Shown piece after piece: positions 43,519 through 52,787 of a stretch of 64,000 nucleotides of DNA; position 1 is the stretch's first letter, and the number at the start of each line of letters is the position of its first letter. The position numbers and the translations under genes were made by a program. The stretch lies in contig WTXG01000024.1 in the NCBI GenBank assembly GCA_022496185.1, forward strand, positions 248,001 through 312,000, given 5' to 3'. The DNA is from Multifurca ochricompacta. Its lineage: Eukaryota > Basidiomycota > Agaricomycetes > Russulales > Russulaceae. The notes beneath the pieces were generated by a model. It ran no database searches. It worked only from the letters and a program-made list of their open reading frames with translations, and had not been told where the DNA came from.

Positions 43519-44968
43519 TAGTGATTGGCAGGGGTAACCCTGGGGTATCCTCGTTGGTACCCGTACCCGTACCCGTACCCGTCACTACGGGTACGGGTAA
43601 CCCGCGGGTTACCCGCAGGTCACCCGTGAAAACGCGTGCAAGTTTTGTACTTGCATCGCGCATTTCGGATGACCGGCCCAGGCCTTCCCGGACCAAGACA
43701 ATACACAACGCGTTCATTTGTGGCTGCTTAAGATCCCTCAATGACTCTTATTTTATGTTCAGAAGATTAAGATAATTCATTATTCCATTTTTATTTTATT
43801 ATTCTGCTTTCAATTTTATACAAGCACAACTAAAATACAGTATAAAGAGATGATTAGATAGGATGTTATAGAACATTGATGAAAAGCCTGTCAGATAACC
43901 ACACAGAATGCAAAATAATTTGATGAACACATAGCAATTTGCAGGGGTAACCCCTGGGTAATTGTTTTGATACCTGGGTTACCCATAAAATGAAACGCGT
44001 GCAAGTTCTTTACTTGCATCGCACATTTTGGACATCCGGCCCGGACATCCCAGTCAAGGAGATATGCACTTGGCACAATGCGTTCATTTATGGCTACTCA
44101 AGATCCCTCAAAGATTCCTATTTTATGTTCATAAGATTAAGATAATTTATTATTCCATTTTTATTTTATTATTCTGGTTTCAATTTTATACGAGCGCGAC
44201 TGTTCTTTGCATTTCTGGGCATTTCAGGTAAATGGCCCGGGCCATCCTGGTCAAGGAGATAAGCACTTGGACACAACGTGTTCATTTATGGCTACTCAAG
44301 ATTCCTCAAAAATTGTTGGTTTATGTTCAGAAGATTAAATGGATCCTTTATTTACATTATTATTTTATTATTCTGGTTTCATTTCATACAAGCGCGACTG
44401 TCCTAGTCCCTGGATGCACGATTCTGCGCGTTTAAGTCAACCTTCCTTAATAGGAAGGAGGTCAGACCACCATGCGATGCAATGTAGTCGCTGCCCCATG
44501 CAGCTTGTAGACACACGCGGGCCTTGTTTCAATAAAGTAATTTGATAATTAGATTATAGAATAGTCTATATTAGTCTAGAGTGTATTTTAGATAGTGCCA
44601 GACTGGCAGAATTGGTCGCGCGTTAATAAAACAGATGTATCATGGTTTTCAAGAAAGTGGATCACTGATAAGGATTTTATTTTACATCGCACTGTTAATC
44701 TGCTTTGATATTTTGTAGGATAATACTAGAACATATTTAACGCCACCCTGTAGCATACATCAGATGAAATCTTGTATTTTTGTGGCTGCAGATGTGTTTT
44801 ATCTCAGAAATTCTACTGATCTTGTCAATGCATAATCGGCGCCTATACCTGCCAAACCCGCCGCGCGGGTACGGGTTTCCATGGGTTGGGAGCCATATAC
44901 CTGTACCCGTACCTGGCAAAACCCGCGGCGCTTACCTGCGTGGGTACGAAACCCCTTGACAATCACTA
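43519..44968 (+). mobile_element. hAT-B3: non-autonomous hAT-like element (1450 bp), TSD AAGATAAT
   Basis: Third copy, same orientation as hAT-B1. The right TSD AAGATAAT is at 44969-44976. The left TSD is split: AAGATA (34771-34776) before the Tc1 element and AT (43517-43518) after it, because the Tc1 element used the TA within it. Ends are TAGTGATTGGC and the reverse complement of TAGTGATTGTC. It has three interior 118-bp units and no transposase. Confidence 0.9.
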
Positions 44969-45386
44969 AAGATAATCTAAGTAGATACTCACTTCAGTTT
45001 GTGAATGGTCAAAACTGAAGTGTACAACACAGAAATAATGTCCTTAAATACTGTAAAGAGTGTGCTGTGCTATGGTCATAAAGGATTGTATCTTAATCAT
45101 AAGTAATCATAGTAAATGAGTGGAATGTCAGTAGGTATATTACAATGTCCACTTAACTCTGTCTTGTACCAGCAACTCCGGTCACCTCTGATCTGGTCTG
45201 GCCAACTCTGATCTGTTACCAGCTCAACACACCATCTGCTTGAGCTTGCCCCTCAGATTGCTCACACTGCTGGCTTTTGGAGTAACTGGATACACACTAT
45301 AAACTGTCCACAATCATGTTTTTTTTACCCCCTACTGAATAAACAACCCCCATCTAACACCAGAGTGGATGGCTGCCCTAGCTACT

Positions 45387-45734
45387 TGAAGAATCAGGCA
45401 TGGCGCAGACTGTACTTTAGATGCTACTTTACTACTCTATCTCACCTTGTTTGTGTAGAGGCTTAGATGCTTTCAATAATGCAATAGCAACTTGATTTCT
45501 GTAGCATATTTACATAGGCTTTTATATACATCTGCATGTACTAATCGGCTATTAATCTAATCGTAAGTACAATGCGTTTATAATGTGATTATAGTCACAT
45601 GACCGCTTTCGGATGTATTAGGATCATTAAGTATCTAAGTGATTGTGATCGGCTGCATTATCTCTGAAACGCATGATCACAATCTTATGTCGGACTGATC
45701 TCCGGTAGCTCTGTACCGGTACTCTGGTTCAACA
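45387..45734 (-). repeat. Copia-2 3' LTR (348 bp)
   Basis: Plus-strand ends are TGAAGAATCAGGC and GGTTCAACA. Contains CTTTTATATACATC (about 45512), a possible TATA region. Confidence 0.93.
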
Positions 45735-45780
45735 CTCCCCCTTGCTAAGTGCCGCTGCTAAGCGTGCTAAGCAATTATCC

Positions 45781-48700
45781 TTACTTAGGCGAGTTAATCT
45801 CTAGCCCAAGTTGACTCCTGAATTTCAGGAATTTGACGTGTCCCAAATTCTTGGTGAACATGTCTGCGGGATTCTCAGAGCCTTCAATAAAGAATAGCTC
45901 AATTTCTTCTCCTGTTTAATTTGTCTGATGTAATGGAAGCGGATATCAATATGTTTTATCTGTCGCTCTTGTACAGGATTAGAGGCCATAAAGATGGACC
46001 CCTGGTTATCACCGCAGAGAGGAATGGGTCCTAGATCAATACCAATTTTGCTTAGAAGCGATTTGATCCATACAATCTGTCGCGTTGTGTCAGAAAGCGA
46101 CATGTATTCTGCTTCAGTGGATGAGAGCGCTGTGGTCTTTTGCGCTCTAGAATTCCAGCTGAATATCCCATTCGCTATTTTCACCATGTATCCAGTAGTG
46201 GATCGGCGATCTATTGGGTTTGACGCCCAATCGGAATCAGCACACGCGATCAATCCACCATTTGATCTGCCATCGTAGATAAGTGTGTAATCGGATGTGC
46301 CGGCTAAATATCGGCAGATATACAGCGCTCGATCAAGATGATCTTGAGATGGATTAGCGGCAAATTGAGATAGCCTTGTAACTGCAAAGGCAATATCTGG
46401 TCGCGTGCCCAACATAATGTAAAGTAATGAGCCGATTACTTGTTGGAACTTTGAACGAGTGGAAGGATCTGCAGGTTCAGTGTTAGGCTCTGGATGATAG
46501 CCTTCTGGGAGAGGAGTGGGCACAAATTTCGCATTAAGCATCCCAAAGCGTTGCAGCACTTTAGTTAGGTATGGCTGTTGATCAAGTAGAATTTTGCCAT
46601 CCTTCCTAGTTATGCGCATTCGCAAGAACTCCTTTGTGTCTCCTAGATCCCTGCACTCCCATTTGTTCATGAAATCAGTCTTTAGTTTACTGACTAGGAC
46701 TTTGTCATTTCCCATAAATAAAGCATCATCGACATATACAATGATGATGACGATTGACCCATTATTAGCCTTATATAGAAATAGGCCTGAGTCTGAGAGT
46801 AGGCGTTTACAGCCCATCGCAGCCATGGACTTATCTAGTGCCTTCCACCATGCTAAGGCAGCTTGTTTAAGACCATAAATGGCGCGTTGTAGTCATAGTA
46901 CTTTGGTTTCTTGTCCTTTAATTTTGAAACCTTCAGGTTGTTCCATGTATAGCTCTTCATCTAGTTCACCATACAGGAAAGCGCTTTTGACATCTAGTTC
47001 AGTGATGTGCCAATCCTCAAGCGCAGCAAGTGCGATCATCAATCGGACAGTCTCAAACCTTACAACAGGCGAGAATATTTCATTGAAGTCAATGCCTTCA
47101 ACCTGAGAAAAGCCTTTGGCTACGAGCCTGGCTTTCTTACGACCATCAGATTTTTGGTCAAAGACCCATCTGTTTTTAATTGTCTTCCTCCCTTTGGGAG
47201 GGTCCACAAGCATAAAGACTTTCCGTCTGCGAAGTGCCTCAAGTTCTTCGCGACATGCAGTCTTCCATTCCTTTTGTTGCACGTCAGGCATGCGCAAAAT
47301 ATCTTTATATGTCCACTCTCGTATATTGGACATGTCTAGTGGCTGTGAATCATGTGGAACTGCTTTGGCGAGCAGATAATTCACAAATTCTCCTCCCCCT
47401 TCCTGGGCTAGTTGAGATACGAGATCTACTAGATCCTCAACTTCATCATCACTCCCCCTTATGGGTGTAAGCGGATCGTCACTAGTGCGGGCCAGAGTGT
47501 CGAGACTAGGACCAGGAACCTGTCTCAAACGCGTGGATGGAATCGGGGAGCTACCCCGGGGTTCCACTGCTCGTCTCCATTGCCGCATCCGCTGAATGTC
47601 TGTAATCTGATCGACGGGGTGCCTGTTATCCCCATAGACATTCCCAGGGCGAAGTGCAACTTTCCTTTCCCGTGTAGAGCGCCGCAAAGGCACTGGTTGT
47701 TGTTCTGGCACAGGAGAAGGCAAGGGTACCTCTGGCTGTGAAGCGCTAGGTTCTTCGTCAAGAACCTGAGGCCCTTCTATTTGTGTGGAAGGTGGAAGGC
47801 GAGATGGTAGGAAATCATCATCGTCCACTAAAGGAATGGGCTGTGTTTCTGGCCCTTCATTAATTAGAGGCTCATTCAATTTAGTAACTCCACGCCGTCT
47901 GTTGGAATCACACTTAGGGAAGAGATCCTCATCAAATAGGGCTGTGGCTTGCGTGTACAATGTATTATTGCCAAGCCGCATGAACAGATGGCCTTTAATG
48001 CCATCTGCTTGCCCAATATACACCATAAGTTCTGACTTAGGTGATAGTTTATTGCCACGACGTTCTTCCGGAATGTAGACATAAGCACCACATCCAAAGA
48101 CGCGCAAATGAGAGATCTCTGGTGCTTCTCCATACAATATCTCATAAGGTGTCTGCCATTTCAGGCGACGTACAGGAGTCCTATTGTAGAGACGTACCGC
48201 ATGTAGTACAGCAAATTCCCACCAAGAGTCTGGAAGACATGACTCAATGCGCATTGATTGCGCTTTATCCATACAAGTGCGCATGAAGTGCTCCATGCAG
48301 CCATTTTGTTGGGGAGTATAAGGCGCGCTCTGTAGAATTTTTATCCCTTCATCTTTCAATACATTCATAAATACATCAGATTTGTATTCTCCACCAGCAT
48401 CAGACATCCACTCTTTAATGGTGGTGTTATGTTGATTTTTGATCATGGCAAGGAATTGTTGCAAAGCGTTTATTGCAGCAGACTTAGTGCGCAAACATAC
48501 AATCCATGCAAATGACGTATAATCATCAATAAAGCTGATAAAGTATTTGTATTTGTGATAAGATTCTACCGGGAAAGTCTTAAGATCTGAATGAATGCGC
48601 TCAAATGGCTTTGAGGCACGTGTTTCAGATGGTAGATAAGATCGCGAAGGCATCTTGCCTTGCGCGCATCCTGGGCATAGGGGAGCTGTCTTCGGATAAG

Positions 48701-49279
48701 ATAGATCTAGGGGGAATCCCTTAGTGTGATCTTTGGCATGACGTAAGACTTCCTTAGAAGGATGTCCTAAGCGCTTATGCATTAGATCGTAATCTACATT
48801 ATAGATTGTGGAGTAAGATCGCGAATTAGCAATTTTAGAATGAAGCCAATAGATAGTTTGGCCAGTAATTGCCGGATGGCATTGAATAATTGGGATTTTA
48901 GATCCCTTATTTCACAAGGTTAATTCATGTTCGTCCCCATAGACGTACAATCCTTGCTTGAGAAACTCTCCGACGCTTAGAAGTCTTCCAGTTATATCAG
49001 GGATGTAATATACTGGATATAAACGCGTTGTACGCGTTTTTGTGACTCCGTTGTGTGTGACATCATGTTCTAATAGAACAGTACCTTTCCCTTAATATAA
49101 ATAGGTTTAGAAGCCGTTTTGACGGGTTCTGGGGTACTAATGTCTTCATATTCAATGAAATCGTCGAGAGAAAATGTAAAGTGCGATGAAGCACCTGAAT
49201 CTAAGAGCCAAGTTATATGGCCTTCATCCTTAGTCTTTCCTTTGCACTTAGCACACTGAACATGATGTGGAGAATGCAA
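45781..49279 (-). pseudogene. Copia-2 pol: protease, integrase, RT, RNase H (interrupted)
   Basis: The order is protease WLLDSGASSHFT (about 49200), then a frame break near 49085 (one G missing). Next come a pre-integrase region with a TGA near 48916, then HKRLGHPSKEVLRH and CPGCAQGKM. Integrase has HSDLKTFP, SDAGGEYKS and PQQNGCMEHFM. RT has MVDPP-like text, LDVKSAFLYGELDEE, a TGA near 46892 where related elements have Arg (KVC-R-L-Q), then VYVDDALFMG. RNase H has RAQKTTALSSTEAEYMSLS. A last frame break near 45890 leads to ENPADMFTKN and a stop at 45781. All catalytic residues survive. The expected Arg at both TGA codons fits CGA to TGA decay. Confidence 0.9.
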
Positions 49280-49368
49280 TATATTTGTACATAACCTAAA
49301 GTCATGTATAGTGCTAACTATGCCTGCATTTCTAATGCTCTTTGTAGGGGACTCCCTAGAAGTGCGAA

Positions 49369-50688
49369 CTAATGAAGCATAAATGCATCTGTTAGTTTTA
49401 CAGGGTAGAAGGAAAGAGGGACATACACATCCTGATCATCATCCTCATCTAGGCCAGCCAGATCAGCCAGCTGATCATCAAGATGATCGGAGCCCCAATC
49501 AAGAGGATCATTGGGGTCCTCTTCGTCTTCTGTATCGACGGTGATAGGTGAGGGGGATCTAGATTTTTTGCGCGGTCGCTCATCTCCATCCTCTTCAAGG
49601 TCCTCCAGCTTGGTCTTGCTGGACGATGCTCTTGAGAAGCTATCAGTTATGTGGGTCTCAAGGGGTTTTAAATTGTGAGCGGTCCCCGGCACACCTATGT
49701 CTTCGCACAGATCCATAGCTTGGTTAAAAGCATGATATCGGCCAGGGATTCGCTCCTTAGGAGTGGTGCGCATAACGATACGAGGCCTTCCATTCCTATA
49801 GTGAGTTTTAAAGGAAGGAGGAGAGGGAATGGATGGCACGGTGGTGAATCGAGGAGGGGGGAAGAACACTTGATTAGCGATGTGTGAGTGCCCCTGTGCC
49901 TTAGATTGCTGATTATCTCGATTCTGCCTTCCGGCACGACGCCCGCGTTGGTACTTGTGATCTGCCTGTTTTTCCACGTGCTCTGGCTGTTTGCCTCCAG
50001 ATTGTTTCTGCTGGCTGAAGCAAGGATCACCTCGCTTCCGCTTGACTGCTGAGAGCTTATTAGCAGAATGGGGGTTTTTACCCCTGGAGCGGTCTTGCTC
50101 CCACTGAGCAAGGATGGCACTGCGGACTACTGGGAGGTTTATGTCAGAATGAGATCTTCCGACAAGGATGGTTGGGATGAGAGCCTCCCATCTAGGAGGA
50201 AGGGTGTGTAAGAGCAGCATTCCCTGCAGCATATCAGGGATGGTAACGCTATTGGACTCAAGCCGCTCAAAAGCAACTTGGAGACAATTGATCTGAGGGG
50301 CAGGGTGCTTTGATGAGTCCAAGCGGAAGTTCAGGGCCTCCTTGAAGTCCCTGAAGATCGCAGATGGTCCCACAGCACCATACTTAGCTTTGAGGGCTAC
50401 CCATAAAGCGTTAGCGGAGATCGTGGAGCGGTGTTCCTGCTGAATGGAAGCCGATAGGCGCAGGACAATGGTGCCGATGGCTCGATTGTCAGCGCGCTCC
50501 CATTCCTTCTGATCTCTGAGCTCATCTGCAGTGGGATGCTGCTCATCCTTGGCAGTAATTTTAAGATCAGTGCCATTGGTTATTTCCCAGAGTCCATTGG
50601 CCATGAGGTAGGCCTGCATGATTCCAACCCATTCGTGGTAGTTGGATCCGTCACAGACGGGGACAATGGTAGTGAGTTGAGACGACAT
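49369..50688 (-). CDS. Copia-2 gag
   Basis: ATG at 50688 (MSSQLTTIVPVCDGSNYHEW); the frame is open further up to 50832 and includes another ATG there. The N-terminal half is a Copia gag domain (WVGIMQAYLMANGLW, ANALWVALKAKYGAVG, MLLLHTLPPRWEALI). The middle is basic (VKRKRGDPCFSQQKQ, YQRGRRAGRQNRDN), probably RNA-binding in place of a zinc knuckle. The C-terminal 90 residues are strongly acidic. It ends MLH-stop at 49369. The protease frame is open in the -1 register across the last ~25 codons, so gag-pol fusion would need a -1 shift there. Confidence 0.88.
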   Translation of the reverse strand: MSSQLTTIVPVCDGSNYHEWVGIMQAYLMANGLWEITNGTDLKITAKDEQHPTADELRDQKEWERADNRAIGTIVLRLSASIQQEHRSTISANALWVALKAKYGAVGPSAIFRDFKEALNFRLDSSKHPAPQINCLQVAFERLESNSVTIPDMLQGMLLLHTLPPRWEALIPTILVGRSHSDINLPVVRSAILAQWEQDRSRGKNPHSANKLSAVKRKRGDPCFSQQKQSGGKQPEHVEKQADHKYQRGRRAGRQNRDNQQSKAQGHSHIANQVFFPPPRFTTVPSIPSPPSFKTHYRNGRPRIVMRTTPKERIPGRYHAFNQAMDLCEDIGVPGTAHNLKPLETHITDSFSRASSSKTKLEDLEEDGDERPRKKSRSPSPITVDTEDEEDPNDPLDWGSDHLDDQLADLAGLDEDDDQDVYVPLSFYPVKLTDAFMLH

Positions 50689-50824
50689 TGTTGGGATGTG
50701 ATAAGGGTTTTGACAAAAGGGTTTGAGTAGCTGATTTCTGTAAAAGAAGTCATGGTCAGCATTGAATGCGACAACCGGTACCAAAACACAAAGCAAAAAC
50801 CCAGGCTCTTTAGACTCCATTGAT

Positions 50825-51046
50825 GCGGCCATAAAGGCGCAAATGGTGAGCTTTTTTAATAGCCTTATGCAGCCTTAAAGGCGCATTTTGCAGTGCAGCC
50901 ATAAAGGCGCATGAACGTTTCATTCACTGGTAGCATCACTTTTGCAGCCGTATAGGCGCAGGAACTTATTGCAGCCATTGAAGGCGCAGATAATTTTGTT
51001 GCAGCCATTAAAGGCGCAAAGTATGTATTGCAGCCATAGAGGCACA
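50825..51046 (-). repeat. Short repeat array in the Copia-2 leader (7 copies)
   Basis: The plus-strand unit GCAGCCATAAAGGCGCA, with small changes, begins at 50825, 50869, 50895, 50944, 50971, 51001 and 51030. Spacing is mostly 26-30 bp, with two gaps of 44-49. On the RNA sense strand each unit reads TGCGCCTTTATGGCTGC, so most contain an ATG upstream of gag, and each has GC ends able to pair with each other. Confidence 0.88.
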
Positions 51047-51058
51047 AGATGCCCACCA

Positions 51059-51070
51059 GGGCCCATAACC
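51059..51070 (-). promoter_or_regulatory. Copia-2 primer binding site
   Basis: GGTTATGGGCCC on the minus strand, directly after the 5' LTR; complementary to the initiator tRNA-Met anticodon arm, as in Copia-1. Confidence 0.8.
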
Positions 51071-51418
51071 TGAAGAATCAGGCATGGCGCAGACTGTACT
51101 TTAGATGCTACTTTACTACTCTATCTCACCTTGTTTGTGTAGAGGCTTAGATGCTTTCAATAATGCGATAGCAACTTGATTTCTGTAGCATATTTACATA
51201 GGCTTTTATATACATCTGCATGTACTAATCGGCTATTAATCTAATTGTAAGTACAACGTGTTTATAATGTGATTATAGTCACATGACCGCTTTCGGATGT
51301 ATTAGGATCATTAAGTATCTAAGTGATTGTGATCAGCTGCGTTATCTCTGAAACGCATGATCACAATCTTATGTCGGACTGATCTCCGGTAGCTCTGTAC
51401 CGGTACTCTGGTTCAACA
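51071..51418 (-). repeat. Copia-2 5' LTR (348 bp)
   Basis: Matches 45387-45734 except for six CpG-type transitions. Confidence 0.93.
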
Positions 51419-51524
51419 CTACTGTCACAAGACATATAGATGGGGTGGCATTGATTAGACTTTGGTCTTGATCTTGACCTCAATCTCGACCTGACTTTTG
51501 ACACAGTACACACCTAGCTGTGAC

Positions 51525-52494
51525 TAGTGTTGTGACGGCCCCGGCTCAGCCTGAAGCTGCGGCTTAGGCCCGGCTTTTGGTGGCTTAGGCTTTTCAAAAC
51601 TCAAGCCTGGGCCGTAGCGACAGCTTCTGGCCGGCTTAGGCCCGGCTCAGGCCCAAGCTGCAGCTTTACAGTGTCAAATCAAGTTTTAAGCTGCATTTTT
51701 TGAAGGACTTGTAGTTTACATTATATCAACCCCTAGCCACTGCTTTGGCCTTCTGCCATATTATGTCTCCCATTTAATTCCTGTAACATAAGTTGTCTTA
51801 TTTAGCTTGTATCAATAACAGTGTTTGTAATGGGTGTTTCTATCCCGCGCTTGCTATGTAGATAAGATAAGATGTTGAGATCGTGGTGAAACTAAGAGTG
51901 AAAATCCAGCAAGAATACACCTATACTGAACAATTGCTAAGAGCCTACACCCCCAAGAAGACAAGATGGGATCTGCAGTGTGCTACAGGGCATCTTTAAA
52001 TAGGTTCTAGTACTATTCTACAAAATACCAAAGCCGATCAAGCGTGCGATGTAAATCTAATTATTTATCAGTGGCTTTATATACAATTTAGATGTACTAT
52101 ATCAGCTACCAAATTAAAGTAAACGAATGTGTGCATTATCTTGCTTGTTAATGAAAGTGATTTCATCACATGATCGATCTGAGATGTATATACTCAGTAT
52201 CTTAATCAATGTGAGACATGTTTTTATCTCATCAATTGTTTTATCTAAACGTGATCACAATTATGTCAGACTACTTCTGTACCAGTATTCTGGTTCAACA
52301 GTTTGCAAAAATCCGGATAGAAAGCGTGACTCAGCCACCAAAAGCCGCAGCCTAAGCCGCAGCTTCAGGCTTTCCAAACCTGAAGCCTGAGCCGTGGGCC
52401 GCTGGAAGCCGTTTTCACGGCCTATGTCGGCCCGGCTTTTTCCGGCTCAGAAACGGCCGGCTTACGGCTTCGAGCCGAGCCGTGCACAACACTA
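51525..52494. mobile_element. hAT-C: small non-autonomous hAT-like element, TSD GCTGTGAC
   Basis: Perfect 8-bp TSDs at 51517-51524 and 52495-52502. Inverted termini are TAGTGTTGTG. Subterminal GGCTTAGGCCCGGCTT-type repeats occur on both sides. A solo LTR (51828-52300) splits it; without that it is about 490 bp, MITE-sized. No coding capacity. Confidence 0.9.
51828..52300 (-). repeat. Solo LTR inside hAT-C (473 bp), TSD GTTTG
   Basis: Plus-strand ends are TAATGGGTG and GGTTCAACA, flanked by perfect GTTTG (51823-51827 and 52301-52305). The right half is recognisably related to the LTRs at 15779 and 45387 (ATGTACTATATCAGCTA; GTCACATGATCGATCTGAGAT type). Confidence 0.85.
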
Positions 52495-52503
52495 GCTGTG
52501 ACA

Positions 52504-52584
52504 TACAATGTCCACTTAGGTCCAAGGCAACTCCTGTCACCTCTGATCCGGTCCAACCTACCCTGATCCGGTCCCGGCTCAACA
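52504..52584 (-). repeat. End of an L-family LTR
   Basis: TACAATGTCCACTTA...CTCAACA is similar to 45161-45229, the right part of the solo LTR described there. It is the last transposon-derived sequence before the gene island. Confidence 0.6.
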
Positions 52585-52787
52585 CAACATGATGACTATC
52601 GTGCCGTCAAGTAATCACAGATAGAGTCAGATGGATCCTACAAACGAAAAAAGTCATACATAGCAAGTAAATGGCTCAAGTCAGAAATAAAAGCGAATCA
52701 TCAAAAGTCATAAGTGATTAGGGAAAGCAAGAGTATCAATGAATGGGGGCATATTGCTCTGTCATCATACACCGTCACGAAAAATTG

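Larger units (their letters stand above)
34621..45229 (-). repeat. Solo LTR of the L family, split by a three-element tower, TSD CACCA
   Basis: The pieces are 34621-34776 and 44977-45229, about 411 bp in total, near the 405 bp of the related Copia-1 LTR. The left end TATTGAAATGC and right end CTCAACA give TG...TA termini on the minus strand. CACCA flanks it at 34616-34620 and 45230-45234. hAT-B3 inserted into it with TSD AAGATAAT; other elements followed. Confidence 0.8.
45387..51418 (-). mobile_element. Copia-2: Ty1/Copia retrotransposon (6032 bp), TSD CTACT
   Basis: Both LTRs are 348 bp, with perfect TSD CTACT (45382-45386 and 51419-51423). The primer binding site abuts the 5' LTR and a purine tract abuts the 3' LTR (CTCCCCC on the plus strand, 45735-45741). 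A separate acidic gag and a pol with two TGA stops and two single-base frame breaks are present. Six differences between the LTRs are all CpG transitions, three lost in each copy. Confidence 0.94.
51424..52503 (+). repeat. LTR fragment related to the Gypsy-2 family, split by hAT-C
   Basis: The pieces are 51424-51524 and 52495-52503. Read on the minus strand it begins TGTCACAGCTAGGTGTGTACTGTGTCAA, like the remnant at 2802. Copia-2 cuts its other side, and what remains left of Copia-2 (45235-45381, no gene seen) could be its continuation. Confidence 0.45.

Noticed and set aside
50825..51046. Regularly spaced short repeats that resemble a CRISPR array
   Set aside because: The genome is eukaryotic, the units vary, spacing is irregular (26-49 bp) and they lie in the leader of a Copia element.
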